Source: Bacilli bacterium
GTDB lineage: Bacteria > Bacillota_I > Bacilli_A > RF39 > UBA660
Length of the DNA: 42,543 nt
Assembly (NCBI GenBank): GCA_030531695.1
Contig: JAUNMV010000008.1
Location: 1-42,543 of the forward strand
Reading direction: 5' to 3'
In this document: piece after piece, positions 23,561 to 32,662 of the stretch
Layout of the letters: each line of letters starts with the position of its first letter
Position numbering within the stretch: position 1 is the first letter of the stretch
The notes under the pieces: model-generated
What the model saw: the letters and a program-made list of their open reading frames with translations, nothing else
Databases searched by the model: none
Told to the model about the DNA's origin: nothing
Made by a program: the position numbers and the translations under genes

Positions 23561-24483
23561 GATTCAGTAAAACAAATATAATTACTACTTTTTAATTCTT
23601 TTTCTATATCTCCAATATTTTGTTTAGCTTCAAAATCAGCTAACTCAATATCATATTGTTTAAATAACTTACTAGCTTCATCTTCTTTAAATTCAGAATA
23701 ATCTATACTTTCATCTACTCTTACTGTACCACCAGATAAATCACATGATACTTTAACTCCATATGACTTATCTTCTAAATCAGTAGAAAGACTTTTACAA
23801 CTATCATATAGTAATTGTAATGAAGTAGAATCTAATACTCTATCACCTTTAGTAGTAAGAGTATAAGTTAAACTAGTTAATTCTCTATTACTAAAATTAA
23901 ATATTCCAGAATATATTAAATCAAATGTATCATTATTAGTTTGAAATGAACATGATAAAGTTCCATTCATTATTTGTTCTTCATCAACTTTTGGAGTTTT
24001 ACTCTCTTTTAATTTTTCTAAATATTTATTTATTTCTGGCATAAATATAATAGAACCTAATAAAGCGGCAAACATAAATACCATTACAAACTTCTTAAAT
24101 CCACTAGGAGGAGTATATTCTATCTCCACTTTTTGCATCTTAGTATTTTCTAAAATACCATCATCTTGTGTAGGAGGAGCAACTGTAGGAGTAGGTTCTA
24201 CTACTTCTTTCTTAACTTCTTCTACTGGTTGTGTATTTATCGGTTGTGGATTAATTGGTTGTACTGGTTCTAATCCAATAGGTACTAATATTTTTCCATC
24301 TTCTTCATTAAAATTTAAATTGTTATTCCCAACAGATGGTGGTGCCACAACTGGTCCATTTACTACAGGAGGCTCTACAGGTTGTATAACTTCTTGAGGT
24401 TGATTAACTACTGCTCCATCTACTGGTTGGTTATTTGGTATTTGTGGATTATTATTAGGTATATTAACATTATTATTATCCAT
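23548..24483 (-). CDS. Membrane-anchored protein with Asn/Pro/Gln-rich N-terminal arm
   Basis: Not recognised. About 115 residues of low complexity (Asn, Pro, Gln, Val: NNNVNIPNNNPQIPNNQP) precede one membrane helix (about residues 125-145, FVMVFMFAALLGSIIFM). A globular domain of about 155 residues follows with four cysteines (LSCSFQTNND, YDSCKSLST, VSCDLSGG, YICFTES) and patterns such as FDLIYSGIFNFSNRELTSL. The ATG at 24483 is chosen because GGGAG lies 9 bases before it. It closes the priA-rpe cluster and also has an internal TGTTATAAT extended -10 promoter at 24515-24523. Confidence 0.7.
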   Translation of the reverse strand: MDNNNVNIPNNNPQIPNNQPVDGAVVNQPQEVIQPVEPPVVNGPVVAPPSVGNNNLNFNEEDGKILVPIGLEPVQPINPQPINTQPVEEVKKEVVEPTPTVAPPTQDDGILENTKMQKVEIEYTPPSGFKKFVMVFMFAALLGSIIFMPEINKYLEKLKESKTPKVDEEQIMNGTLSCSFQTNNDTFDLIYSGIFNFSNRELTSLTYTLTTKGDRVLDSTSLQLLYDSCKSLSTDLEDKSYGVKVSCDLSGGTVRVDESIDYSEFKEDEASKLFKQYDIELADFEAKQNIGDIEKELKSSNYICFTESKSS

Positions 24484-24514
24484 AAATCTCAACTCCCTAT
24501 TTTATTCTAGATTA

Positions 24515-24523
24515 ATTATAACA
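24515..24523 (-). promoter_or_regulatory. Internal extended -10 promoter (TGTTATAAT)
   Basis: TGT-TATAAT on the minus strand, between the rpe stop and the ATG at 24483. No -35 is visible. Confidence 0.5.
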
Positions 24524-24526
24524 CAA

Positions 24527-25150
24527 CTATCTTAAACTTGTTATTCTTTCTTGAAAATCTTCACTCTTTACAATATAACTACCGGCAACTACCATATCAC
24601 ATAATCTACACTTAGATACTGTTTCATTAGTAACTCCACCATCTACATTTATAATGGCATTTATCTTATATTCATTAAGTAAATCTCTTATTTCTTTTAT
24701 TCTTTCCTCAGACTCAGGTATAAATGCTTGTCCACCTTCTCCAGGTTCTACACTCATAACTAGTACTTCATCTATATAAGGAAGAAAAGGTACTAAACTA
24801 GAAACAGGTGTATTAGGTTTAATAGAAATACCACATTTAATTGAATAAGACTTAATCATTTCTAAATACTTAATAGGATCTTCAATCTCCGCATGAATAA
24901 TTATATATTCAGTATTTAATTCAGCATAATTCTTTATATATTCAGTAGGATCTTCTACCATTAAATGTACTTCTAATCTTTTAGATGTATATTTATATAT
25001 ATTTCTCATTTCACTAAATGGCATAGTTTTATTTTTAACAAACTTACCATCCATAATATCTACATGTATATAATCTACATCAGTATTATCTAGCTTCTTT
25101 AAATCTACTGGTATATTCTTACTACTTAAAAATGATGCACTTACTTTCAT
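24527..25150 (-). CDS. rpe: Ribulose-phosphate 3-epimerase
   Basis: It interconverts ribulose 5-phosphate and xylulose 5-phosphate in the pentose phosphate pathway. TIM-barrel signatures are YIHVDIMDGKFVKN (metal and catalytic His/Asp), EVHLMV, EYIIIHAE, VLVMSVEPGEGGQAF and AIINVDGGV. At 207 aa it is slightly short for the family, mainly at the N-terminus (MKVSASFLSSKNIP). It overlaps rsgA by one base and sits at the end of the priA-rpe cluster, as in Bacillus. Confidence 0.94.
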   Translation of the reverse strand: MKVSASFLSSKNIPVDLKKLDNTDVDYIHVDIMDGKFVKNKTMPFSEMRNIYKYTSKRLEVHLMVEDPTEYIKNYAELNTEYIIIHAEIEDPIKYLEMIKSYSIKCGISIKPNTPVSSLVPFLPYIDEVLVMSVEPGEGGQAFIPESEERIKEIRDLLNEYKINAIINVDGGVTNETVSKCRLCDMVVAGSYIVKSEDFQERITSLR

Positions 25151-25983
25151 TATTTCTTCACCTCACTAATAAAACTTAAATAATTTTCATATCTACTACT
25201 AATTATATTATTATCCTTAACTGCTTCTTTCACTAAACATTCTCCTTCTTTTGTATGAGTACAATCACTAAAAGGACAAGGATAATTCTTAAATTCTATA
25301 AAAGCATTTCTTATTTCTTCTTTAGTATTATTAGTAAATTCTAGTGCTGAAAACCCCGGAGTATCCATAACTTTTCCATCTAAGAAATCAAATAATTCAA
25401 CTACTCTAGTAGTATGCTTACCTCTACCTAAAGCTAAAGATATTTCTCCAGTTTCTAGATTCCAATCTTTATTTAATTTATTTAATAAACTAGATTTACC
25501 AGCTCCAGTTTGTCCAGTAAATACACTAGTCTTATTTTTTATTAAAGACTTAATTTTATCTATTTCAGTATTATATACAACCATATATCCCAATTTTTTA
25601 TAATAATCTAAATATTCATTTATTTTATTTAAAGTATCTTTATCAACTAAATCTTCTTTAGTAATAGTAATAATAGGTTTAACATTATGTATTTCCATTA
25701 ATACTATTAATTTATCTAATAGATTTAATGAAAAGTCTGGATTAACTAAACTAGTTACTATAAAAGCTTGATCTATATTAGATACTTTAGGTCTTTGAAA
25801 CTCATTCTCTCGTGGTAATACTTTCTCTATTAATTTTTTTTCTGGACTAAAAAGAACATAATCCCCCACTAATGGAGTAATATGTTCTTTTCTAAATATT
25901 CCACGACATTTACAAGGATAAGTTTCATTATTAACTTTTACTATATGTAAATCACTTGTTATTTTAACTATTTGTCCTTGCAT
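25150..25983 (-). CDS. rsgA: Ribosome small subunit GTPase RsgA
   Basis: A circularly permuted GTPase that checks late 30S ribosome assembly. The N-terminal OB domain contains VKVNNETYPCKCRGIF and LVGDYVLFS. The GTPase motifs appear in the permuted order: TKEDLV (G4-like), then TGQTGAGKSSLLNKL (G1), then DTPGFSALEF (G3). The C-terminal zinc site reads YPCPFSDCTHTKEGECLVK with Cys, Cys, His and Cys. 277 aa is normal. AGGGGG lies 4 bases before the ATG. It follows prkC and overlaps rpe by one base. Confidence 0.96.
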   Translation of the reverse strand: MQGQIVKITSDLHIVKVNNETYPCKCRGIFRKEHITPLVGDYVLFSPEKKLIEKVLPRENEFQRPKVSNIDQAFIVTSLVNPDFSLNLLDKLIVLMEIHNVKPIITITKEDLVDKDTLNKINEYLDYYKKLGYMVVYNTEIDKIKSLIKNKTSVFTGQTGAGKSSLLNKLNKDWNLETGEISLALGRGKHTTRVVELFDFLDGKVMDTPGFSALEFTNNTKEEIRNAFIEFKNYPCPFSDCTHTKEGECLVKEAVKDNNIISSRYENYLSFISEVKK

Positions 25984-26001
25984 ATATCCCCCTATATTTA
26001 A

Positions 26002-27834
26002 TTATTCAGTAGATCCACTTGATCCACTATCATTATTATTTCCTGAATTTGAATTACCTGAATCGGTTGTTGTACTTTCTTCTGGTACAGTTGGTGTAGT
26101 TGGTTTTGGTTTAACTGTAGGCTTCTTTGCAATAGTTACTTTTAATGTTTGTCCTTTAACTATTGGACTACCTGCAGCTCTTGATTGAGAAATTACTTTA
26201 CCTTCAGCATATGCTTCTGTTTCTTCATAAACAACACTGATTGTTAATCCATACTTAGTACAGAATGCTTCTGCATCTTCAAGACTCCATCCCTCTTCTA
26301 ACATATTAGGGAATTCATCTACTAAATTAGGTATAAATAATATTAATTGATCTCCTTCTTTAACTTGACTACCTGCCGCTAAAGATTGACCTATAATTTC
26401 TTGTTCATTATATTCTTTATCAGACGTATTAACATCTTTCTTCTCAACTGTTACCTTTAATCCATACTTAGTAGTAAGTATAGTTTTAACTTCAATATAA
26501 TTCTTACCAGTATAATCTTCTAATGTAAATGATTCTTCTCCACTAGATTTATAAATTGTAACTGTAGTACCTGCTTTAGCTTTCTTTTTAGCTGCTGGAT
26601 TAGTTCTAACTACTCTATTCTTTTCTATTTCATCAGATGCAACTAACTCTACTTTATCAGCTACTACAAATCCTAATGATTCCAATTTCTTTTGACATGC
26701 ACTTACTTTTAAACCAGTACAATCAGGAACAATAGCTTCCTTCTCAGAGAACTTAGGAACTACAAAGATTAAGTAGATAAATACTCCGATAATAATTACC
26801 GCAATTATTGTTAATAAAATAATCGCAATCTTTGTTTTACTGATTTTCTTCTTTTCAGTAAATTCATTATTTTCTTCTACAACATTTTCTTCTTTAGTAT
26901 TTTCTAAATCTTCTTCTTTGATTTCTTCTGGCTCATTCTTCTCTACATTCTTTTTCTTAGTATCTTCATGTTCTGGATACTTATATTTATAAGGCTCTTC
27001 ATTCATTCTGTCATCATCTAAAGCAGTTAATAGATCTTGATGCATACTTCTTACATCATCATATCTATTTTTAGGATTCTTAGCTGTTGCCTTAATTATA
27101 ATATTCTCAATACTTTGTGGTATTGCTGGATTATTTTCTCTTACGCTAGGAAGAGGATCTCTCATATGTTTTAAAGCAATCTCTACTGCATTATCTCCTC
27201 TAAATGGAAGTGATCCACTTAATAACTCATAAAAGATAATACCCATAGAATAAATATCACTCTTAATTGTAGAACCTTTACCACTAGCTTGTTCTGGTGG
27301 TAAATAATGAACTGATCCCATAACTGAATTAGTTTGAGTAAGTTGTGTAGCATTTAATGCCATAGCTATACCAAAATCAGTTATTTTAATTTGTCCATCA
27401 TCTTTAATCATTATATTTTGTGGTTTTAAATCTCTATGTATTATATAAGAATCATGGGCATGTGCCATACCTTCAGTTAATTGAAGCATAATATCAATTG
27501 CTTCAGATAAAGTTAATGTTCCACGTTTCTTTAATAATTGTTTTAAAGTTTTACCTTCAATATATTCCATTACGATGTAATATAATCCATCATCTTCACC
27601 AACATCATACATTTCTACAATATTAGGATGTGCTAAAGATGAAGCAGATAAAGCTTCTCTTTGAAATCTTCTTACAAATTTCTCATCATTAGATAAATCA
27701 CCACGAAGTACTTTAATAGCTACATTTCTATCTAGAATAGTATCATATCCTAAATAAACATTCGCCATTCCACCTTCACCAATAGAACGAATTATTTCAT
27801 AACGATCGTTAATTTTTTGCCCCTTTGTTATCAC
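26002..27834 (-). CDS. prkC: Serine/threonine protein kinase with PASTA repeats
   Basis: A membrane kinase that senses muropeptides through outer PASTA domains and phosphorylates cytosolic proteins. The kinase domain (residues 1-270) has GEGGMANVYLGYD, VAIKVL, HRDLKPQNIM, DFGIA and GSVHYLPPEQ, all intact. A charged linker follows, then a membrane helix (about 332-358) and three PASTA repeats (each about 68 residues, with IGQSLAAGSQVKEGD- and ISQSRAAGSPIVKG-like ends), and a Ser/Gly/Thr tail. The first PASTA repeat has an unusual Cys pair (VPDCTGLKVSACQ). The start is GTG at 27834, overlapping the TGA of prpC (GTGA). It is paired with the phosphatase prpC, as in most Firmicutes. Confidence 0.96.
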   Translation of the reverse strand: MITKGQKINDRYEIIRSIGEGGMANVYLGYDTILDRNVAIKVLRGDLSNDEKFVRRFQREALSASSLAHPNIVEMYDVGEDDGLYYIVMEYIEGKTLKQLLKKRGTLTLSEAIDIMLQLTEGMAHAHDSYIIHRDLKPQNIMIKDDGQIKITDFGIAMALNATQLTQTNSVMGSVHYLPPEQASGKGSTIKSDIYSMGIIFYELLSGSLPFRGDNAVEIALKHMRDPLPSVRENNPAIPQSIENIIIKATAKNPKNRYDDVRSMHQDLLTALDDDRMNEEPYKYKYPEHEDTKKKNVEKNEPEEIKEEDLENTKEENVVEENNEFTEKKKISKTKIAIILLTIIAVIIIGVFIYLIFVVPKFSEKEAIVPDCTGLKVSACQKKLESLGFVVADKVELVASDEIEKNRVVRTNPAAKKKAKAGTTVTIYKSSGEESFTLEDYTGKNYIEVKTILTTKYGLKVTVEKKDVNTSDKEYNEQEIIGQSLAAGSQVKEGDQLILFIPNLVDEFPNMLEEGWSLEDAEAFCTKYGLTISVVYEETEAYAEGKVISQSRAAGSPIVKGQTLKVTIAKKPTVKPKPTTPTVPEESTTTDSGNSNSGNNNDSGSSGSTE

Positions 27835-28577
27835 TTATCTTCACCAACTTCCTCGCGAACTAAATATGCAACCGAAATATTGTCAGTACCACCTCTGTTG
27901 TTAGCTTTCTTAATAAGTTTAACAACCTTTTCTTCTACTGTACCTTCTCCTAATAGAACTCTCTCTATTTGATCTTTGTCTAGCATATTTGTAAGTCCAT
28001 CACTAGAAAGTAATATTTGTGTAATATCCATATCACAATCAAATATATCAACATCAACATCAAGTGCAGCACCTAATGCCTTCATTAATACATTCTTCTT
28101 TGGATGATTATTTGCTTCTTCCTTAGTTAATTCACCTGCACTAACAAGTAAATTTACTAATGTATGGTCATAAGTAACTTTATGTAGTTTGTCATCTTTA
28201 ACAACAAATCCACTAGAGTCACCTACATTACCAAATAATAAATAATCTTTTGTAAGTACGGCCATTACTAAAGTAGTACCCATACCCTTACTTTCAGGAT
28301 GTGATTTTTCATGTTGAAAAATCAATGTATTTATTTCATCTACTGCATCTCTTATCCAGTTTACAGCATCTATTTTACTCATATTAATAAATGATTCTTT
28401 AAAATGTCTTCCAAGATAGCCTATTGCTATACTTGATGCAACTTCACCCGCAGAATGTCCTCCCATTCCATCAGCTATAGCTAACATCTGACTTCCTTCA
28501 TTATTCTTAACAATAATTACGCTATCTTCATTATGATCTCTTACTTTTCCAGCATCAGTTAAATAAAAAGATTTCAT
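27831..28577 (-). CDS. prpC: PP2C-family serine/threonine phosphatase
   Basis: The cytosolic partner that removes phosphates placed by the PASTA kinase. PP2C motifs are intact: TDAGKVRDHNEDSV, AIADGMGGHSAGEVAS, KGMGTTLVMAVL, GNVGDSSGFV and GGTDNISVAYL, with the Asp residues that bind metal. 248 aa is the normal length. The ATG overlaps the rlmN stop (ATGA) and the TGA stop overlaps the prkC GTG, so rlmN, prpC and prkC are translationally coupled. Confidence 0.97.
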   Translation of the reverse strand: MKSFYLTDAGKVRDHNEDSVIIVKNNEGSQMLAIADGMGGHSAGEVASSIAIGYLGRHFKESFINMSKIDAVNWIRDAVDEINTLIFQHEKSHPESKGMGTTLVMAVLTKDYLLFGNVGDSSGFVVKDDKLHKVTYDHTLVNLLVSAGELTKEEANNHPKKNVLMKALGAALDVDVDIFDCDMDITQILLSSDGLTNMLDKDQIERVLLGEGTVEEKVVKLIKKANNRGGTDNISVAYLVREEVGEDK

Positions 28578-29596
28578 AACTCCTCCTTCTTACTTCTAAG
28601 TTGTCCACAGGCAGCACTAATGTTTCTACCAAACTCTCTTCGTATTGTAACTGTAATATTATTCTTCTTAAGTATATCATAAAAACGCATTATTTTAACA
28701 GCATTTGTTCTTTTAAACTCAATATTATTTGTTTCATTGTAAGGAATTAGATTAATATAACAATTCATTCCTTTAACTAACTTACATAATTCCTCTGCTG
28801 CTTCTTCACTATCATTGATATCTTCTAACATAATATATTCAAATGTAAGACGTCTATTAGTCTTATTATAATATTCTTTTAATGCTGGAAATAATACTTC
28901 TATAGGATATGCTTTATTAATAGGCATAATCTTATTTCTTATTTCATTATTTGGAGCATGTAATGATATTGCAAGATTTACTTGTAATGGAAAATCAGCA
29001 AATTCACGTATCTTAGGTACAACGCCACAAGTAGATACAGTTAAATGTCTTGCACCAATTGCAAGTCCAAATGGACTATTTATAATAGTAAAGAACTTCA
29101 TAACATTATCATAATTATCAAAAGGTTCACCAATACCCATAACTACAACATGACTAATTCTTTTACCTAATTCCTCTTCAATCATAAGTATTTGTAATAC
29201 CATCTCATGTACTTCTAAATTTCTAACTTTTTTTCTTCTACCTGATTCACAGAACTTACATCCCATATTACAACCAACTTGACTAGAAACACATACACTA
29301 GTACCAAAATCATGCATCATAAGAACAGCTTCAATATGTTCTCCATCACTAAGTTCAAATAAATATTTTTGAACATCTACATCTTTTTGTACTTCTACAA
29401 TCTTTAAAGTATCAGTATTAAAATCATTATTAATCTTACTTATTAATTCTTTACTTAAGTTAGATGCATCTTCAATTTTCTTAATTCTTTTTACATATAA
29501 CCATTCAAATAATTGTTTAGCATGAAACTTCTTAGAACCATTATCTAAGAAATATTTCTCCATATCTTCTAATGTTAAATCATAAATATTTTGCAT
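28574..29596 (-). CDS. rlmN: Dual-specificity RNA methyltransferase RlmN (23S rRNA / tRNA)
   Basis: A radical-SAM enzyme that methylates C2 of an adenine in 23S rRNA and of certain tRNAs. The [4Fe-4S] motif is CNMGCKFCESG. Further features are VVMGIGEPFDNYDNVMKF, HLTVSTCGVVPKIREFAD, NLAISLHAPNNEIRNKIMP and, near the end, NITVTIRREFGRNISAACGQ with the second catalytic Cys. 340 aa is the normal size. AGAGGTGA precedes the ATG at 29596. A stem-loop (29617-29647) lies between it and the upstream gene. The stop TGA is used, so UGA is not a Trp codon here. Confidence 0.97.
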   Translation of the reverse strand: MQNIYDLTLEDMEKYFLDNGSKKFHAKQLFEWLYVKRIKKIEDASNLSKELISKINNDFNTDTLKIVEVQKDVDVQKYLFELSDGEHIEAVLMMHDFGTSVCVSSQVGCNMGCKFCESGRRKKVRNLEVHEMVLQILMIEEELGKRISHVVVMGIGEPFDNYDNVMKFFTIINSPFGLAIGARHLTVSTCGVVPKIREFADFPLQVNLAISLHAPNNEIRNKIMPINKAYPIEVLFPALKEYYNKTNRRLTFEYIMLEDINDSEEAAEELCKLVKGMNCYINLIPYNETNNIEFKRTNAVKIMRFYDILKKNNITVTIRREFGRNISAACGQLRSKKEEL

Positions 29597-29616
29597 CTAA
29601 ATCACCTCTATCTAAA

Positions 29617-29647
29617 AGAAATTACTACTTAATCATTAGTAATTTCT
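29617..29647 (-). terminator. Stem-loop between the unknown gene and rlmN, weak terminator or attenuator
   Basis: Perfect 11-base arms AGAAATTACTA (29617-29627) and TAGTAATTTCT (29637-29647) with a 9-base loop. Only a short TTTT follows on the minus strand. It overlaps the end of the upstream gene and may only reduce read-through. Confidence 0.5.
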
Positions 29648-30312
29648 TCTACTGTATCAAACCCACTATATTCCATCTTAATATTCATATTATTAAGACA
29701 AATATTTAAAGCACTACAATAACTATCAAGTACTATTTCTACTTCATCTATTCTATCATTATTTTGAGTTACTCTAATCTCATTAGGTATCTCTTCTATA
29801 TCTAAATCTTTACTATTAAGCATATTACTAATAGTAGAACTACTTATTTGATATCTAAGTACTTGTTTACCACTCTTATAATTAACAACTGAATCATAAT
29901 AAGAATTACTTAATAGTAAATCTATATTATCAATAATATTTAAATACATAGGAGTATCTACTTCTTCTTGATTAATATAATATAAAGTTCCACTCTTATA
30001 ATAATCAAAATCTATATTATTAACAGTATAAGTAAATTTTTCTTCTTCATTATCTTTCATACCATTAACATAAATTATATTATTATCAACATTAATAGTA
30101 TATTTATAGTTATAATTATATCCATTTACTTCTCTTATACTTATAATATCTTCTTCGTTTTCAATATTATCAGTAACAATAGGTTTATTAGGTACTAATC
30201 TAGCTACTATTGCTATTATTAAAAAGAAAACAAGATAAAAACTAAAGAAAAGTATACCTTTTCCTCTCGGAGTCTTTTTAAGTTCTTTTATTAATTTAAT
30301 AAAATTCTTCAT
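29629..30312 (-). CDS. Membrane-anchored protein of unknown function, 227 aa
   Basis: Not recognised. A basic N-terminus (KLIKELKKTPRGKG) and one membrane helix (about residues 20-42) are followed by an outer domain rich in Tyr, Asn and Ile (NGYNYNYKYTINVDNNIIYV). Two cysteines near the end (YCSALNICLNN) could form a disulfide. It stands where rsmB lies in the Bacillus cluster and has no resemblance to an rRNA methyltransferase. The start overlaps the fmt stop as TAATG, so the two are coupled. Position and coupling suggest it belongs to the cluster by location only. Confidence 0.7.
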   Translation of the reverse strand: MKNFIKLIKELKKTPRGKGILFFSFYLVFFLIIAIVARLVPNKPIVTDNIENEEDIISIREVNGYNYNYKYTINVDNNIIYVNGMKDNEEEKFTYTVNNIDFDYYKSGTLYYINQEEVDTPMYLNIIDNIDLLLSNSYYDSVVNYKSGKQVLRYQISSSTISNMLNSKDLDIEEIPNEIRVTQNNDRIDEVEIVLDSYCSALNICLNNMNIKMEYSGFDTVEEITND

Positions 30313-31238
30313 TACTTAAATACCTTTCCTAATAAAGTATCTCCCTTAACCCCATTTAAATAATCTTTAACTTTCATACGTTTTTTTCCTGATATCTTAA
30401 TATCAGTAATAATAATTTCTCCATCTCTAGTACATACTCCAATTCCATCTTTATAGATAGAACATATTTCTCCAGGAGTAGCTGCATATTTCTTATTACC
30501 GATATAACTATCATATATTTTAACTTCTAAATCATCTAACATTGCATAACTAGAAGGAAATGGACATAATCCTCTAATATGATTAAATATTTCTCTACTA
30601 GATCTATTAAAATCTACATGTTCTTCTTCTCTAGTAATATTATATCCAAATGTAACTTCATCTTCATTTTGTACTATTCTATTATTAGTACCATCTATAA
30701 TAGAAGGTAATGTCTCAAGTAATAAATCTCTTCCCATTATACTCAATCTATCATGTAGACTTTCTAAGTTATCAGAATCTTCTATCTTAGTTTCACTAGT
30801 ACTAATAATATCACCATTATCCATCTTAACATCCATATACATAATAGTAATACCAGTCTTATCATATCCATCTAGTATAGCTCTATGTATAGGAGCTCCT
30901 CCTCTTAACTTAGGAAGTAATGATGCATGTACATTTATACATCCTAATTTTGGATAATCTAATATCTCTTTAGGTATAATTTGACCATAAGCACAAGTTA
31001 CTATAATATCTGGTTCTAATGCTAGTATTTCATCATATTCTTTTCTAATTTTAACTGGTTGAAATACTTTTATATTATTCTTTAATGCTACCTCTTTAAT
31101 AGGAGTAGGTTTTAATTCTTGATGTCTACCTACCTTTTTATCAGGCTGACTAACTACACCTACTACATTATAATTCTCAATTAATCCTTCAAGTATAGGT
31201 ACTGCAAATTCTGGTGTACCCATAAATATAACCTTCAT
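30312..31238 (-). CDS. fmt: Methionyl-tRNA formyltransferase
   Basis: It formylates the initiator Met-tRNA. The N-terminal formyltransferase domain has KVIFMGTPEFAVPILEGL, then HASLLPKLRGGAPIHRAIL with the catalytic Asn/His/Asp pattern, TGITIMYMDVKMDNGDII. The C-terminal tRNA-binding domain contains FNHIRGLCPFPSSYAML. Length is 308 aa from the ATG at 31238, which has GGGGGA before it. An in-frame codon at 31256 lacks support. The usual partner def (peptide deformylase) is not next to it here. Confidence 0.96.
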   Translation of the reverse strand: MKVIFMGTPEFAVPILEGLIENYNVVGVVSQPDKKVGRHQELKPTPIKEVALKNNIKVFQPVKIRKEYDEILALEPDIIVTCAYGQIIPKEILDYPKLGCINVHASLLPKLRGGAPIHRAILDGYDKTGITIMYMDVKMDNGDIISTSETKIEDSDNLESLHDRLSIMGRDLLLETLPSIIDGTNNRIVQNEDEVTFGYNITREEEHVDFNRSSREIFNHIRGLCPFPSSYAMLDDLEVKIYDSYIGNKKYAATPGEICSIYKDGIGVCTRDGEIIITDIKISGKKRMKVKDYLNGVKGDTLLGKVFK

Positions 31239-31248
31239 GTTATTCCCC

Positions 31249-32331
31249 CTAAACAAATATAAGTGATATTATAACACCAAATAGAATTAATATAGTACCT
31301 ATAATCATAAATACACTAATCATTCCATATTCATTATCTAATACTATTTTTTCAGTATCTTTATCACTATTATCTTTTAAATACTTATAATAACTAGGAA
31401 GTTCAATTAATTCATCTATTTCTTCTTTTACTTCTTCTCTTACTTCTAAGTCATCATAAGCATTAAATATATTATCTAAACTTTCATCAAAAGTAAATTC
31501 ATTACTAATTTTATATTCATCTATATTATTAAATTTACTTCTCTTAATTAAAACTAAATAAATATTATTATCTTCTTTATTAAAATAATCCCATATAATA
31601 TTAAATAATTCTAATATATCTTTTTTATCCGCTTTATTAACTTTTAAATTATCTAAAAATACTTTTAAATTATTAATAGATTTTTCCTTATCTTTTAAAT
31701 AATATACATCTTTATTATTAACATAATCATTAATAACTAATTTATATAAATATTCAGGTGAATTAATACTCTTAATACAAGCTTTACTAATATCTGTATT
31801 AAATTCTAATTCATTATAATTATCATATAAATTATAATCATATTTTTTTAATATATCACTAATCTCATCAACGTAACTAAAATGATTACCTCTAATTACT
31901 CCAGTATTACATATATTAATATAATCTGGTCTAGTAAGTCCTCTAATATAATAACCATTCTTAACATACTTATCATGAATATATCTAAGTACTTTTACTT
32001 TTTCAATCTCAACATTATCGTATAAAACATCTAGCTTCTTACAAGTAATCTTACCTATTAATCTAGATAATCCATAATTTATATCTTCAATATTTTTTAA
32101 TTTTTTAATTAAAGATTCAAATCCATTTAAAAATTCATCTAAATATTTAGTATCTTCTATAATTAAAGAGTATTTGTATAAAGCATCATAAAAAAGGAGA
32201 AGAACTCTAGAATGAATTACATATTCATCTTTTAATATTTCTTCTTGATTTTTATCATAATATTTAGGATTATTAATTATTTCTTTTAATAATTCCTGTA
32301 CCTTTTCATTTTCTAAATAGGCTTTAATCAT
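31249..32331 (-). CDS. Tail-anchored hypothetical protein, 360 aa
   Basis: Not recognised. About 330 soluble, Asp/Lys/Asn-rich residues are followed by one C-terminal membrane helix (about 338-359, ISVFMIIGTILILFGVIIS), so the bulk probably faces the cytosol. It is predicted to be mostly helical, with several acidic and basic patches. A segment YYIRGLTRPDYINICNTGVI vaguely recalls an ADP-ribosyltransferase start, but the other catalytic residues cannot be placed. It lies between the coiled-coil gene and fmt, where def stands in Bacillus. AGGTGG precedes the ATG. Confidence 0.65.
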   Translation of the reverse strand: MIKAYLENEKVQELLKEIINNPKYYDKNQEEILKDEYVIHSRVLLLFYDALYKYSLIIEDTKYLDEFLNGFESLIKKLKNIEDINYGLSRLIGKITCKKLDVLYDNVEIEKVKVLRYIHDKYVKNGYYIRGLTRPDYINICNTGVIRGNHFSYVDEISDILKKYDYNLYDNYNELEFNTDISKACIKSINSPEYLYKLVINDYVNNKDVYYLKDKEKSINNLKVFLDNLKVNKADKKDILELFNIIWDYFNKEDNNIYLVLIKRSKFNNIDEYKISNEFTFDESLDNIFNAYDDLEVREEVKEEIDELIELPSYYKYLKDNSDKDTEKIVLDNEYGMISVFMIIGTILILFGVIISLIFV

Positions 32332-32345
32332 CTACTCACCACCTA

Positions 32346-32624
32346 TTACTTAGCTCTTAAATATAATAATAAATAATAAACTAAACCACATGCTATAAAT
32401 ACAAATAATAAGAAAAGTATTAATTTAACTACTACATTATTTTTATCATAATAAGTATCTAAGTTAGTTTTAGATTTTTCCATTAAATCTTCATATTCTT
32501 CTCTATTTTTTCTATTAACATCTAACTCTTCATTTACTTCTTGTATTTCAGTATTAAGTTCTCTATTTTCTTCCTCTAAACTTTTTTGTTCTTCAGGGGA
32601 TATATTTTGATCAAAAAATGCCAT
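32346..32624 (-). CDS. Small coiled-coil membrane protein, 92 aa
   Basis: Not recognised. The first 55 residues are strongly charged and helical (EEQKSLEEENRELNTEIQEV), giving a coiled coil. A membrane helix (about 65-88) closes the protein. AGAGGTG stands 6 bases before the ATG at 32624, so an in-frame TTG at 32633 is not needed. It follows priA directly and precedes the tail-anchored protein. Both have cytosolic soluble parts and a C-terminal anchor, so they could interact, but nothing proves this. Confidence 0.65.
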   Translation of the reverse strand: MAFFDQNISPEEQKSLEEENRELNTEIQEVNEELDVNRKNREEYEDLMEKSKTNLDTYYDKNNVVVKLILFLLFVFIACGLVYYLLLYLRAK

Positions 32625-32662
32625 AAACAACACCTCTATTCTATATTTAAGTATACCTTATT

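Noticed and set aside
27831-28577. Use of UGA as a Trp codon (Mycoplasma code)
   Set aside because: prpC and rlmN both end at TGA exactly at overlaps with the next start codon, and Trp is written as TGG throughout the conserved genes.
31890-31990. ADP-ribosyltransferase-like stretch (YYIRGLTRPDYINICNTGVI) in the protein at 31249
   Set aside because: Only a loose local likeness. No other catalytic motif of that fold could be placed, so no toxin or transferase function is claimed.
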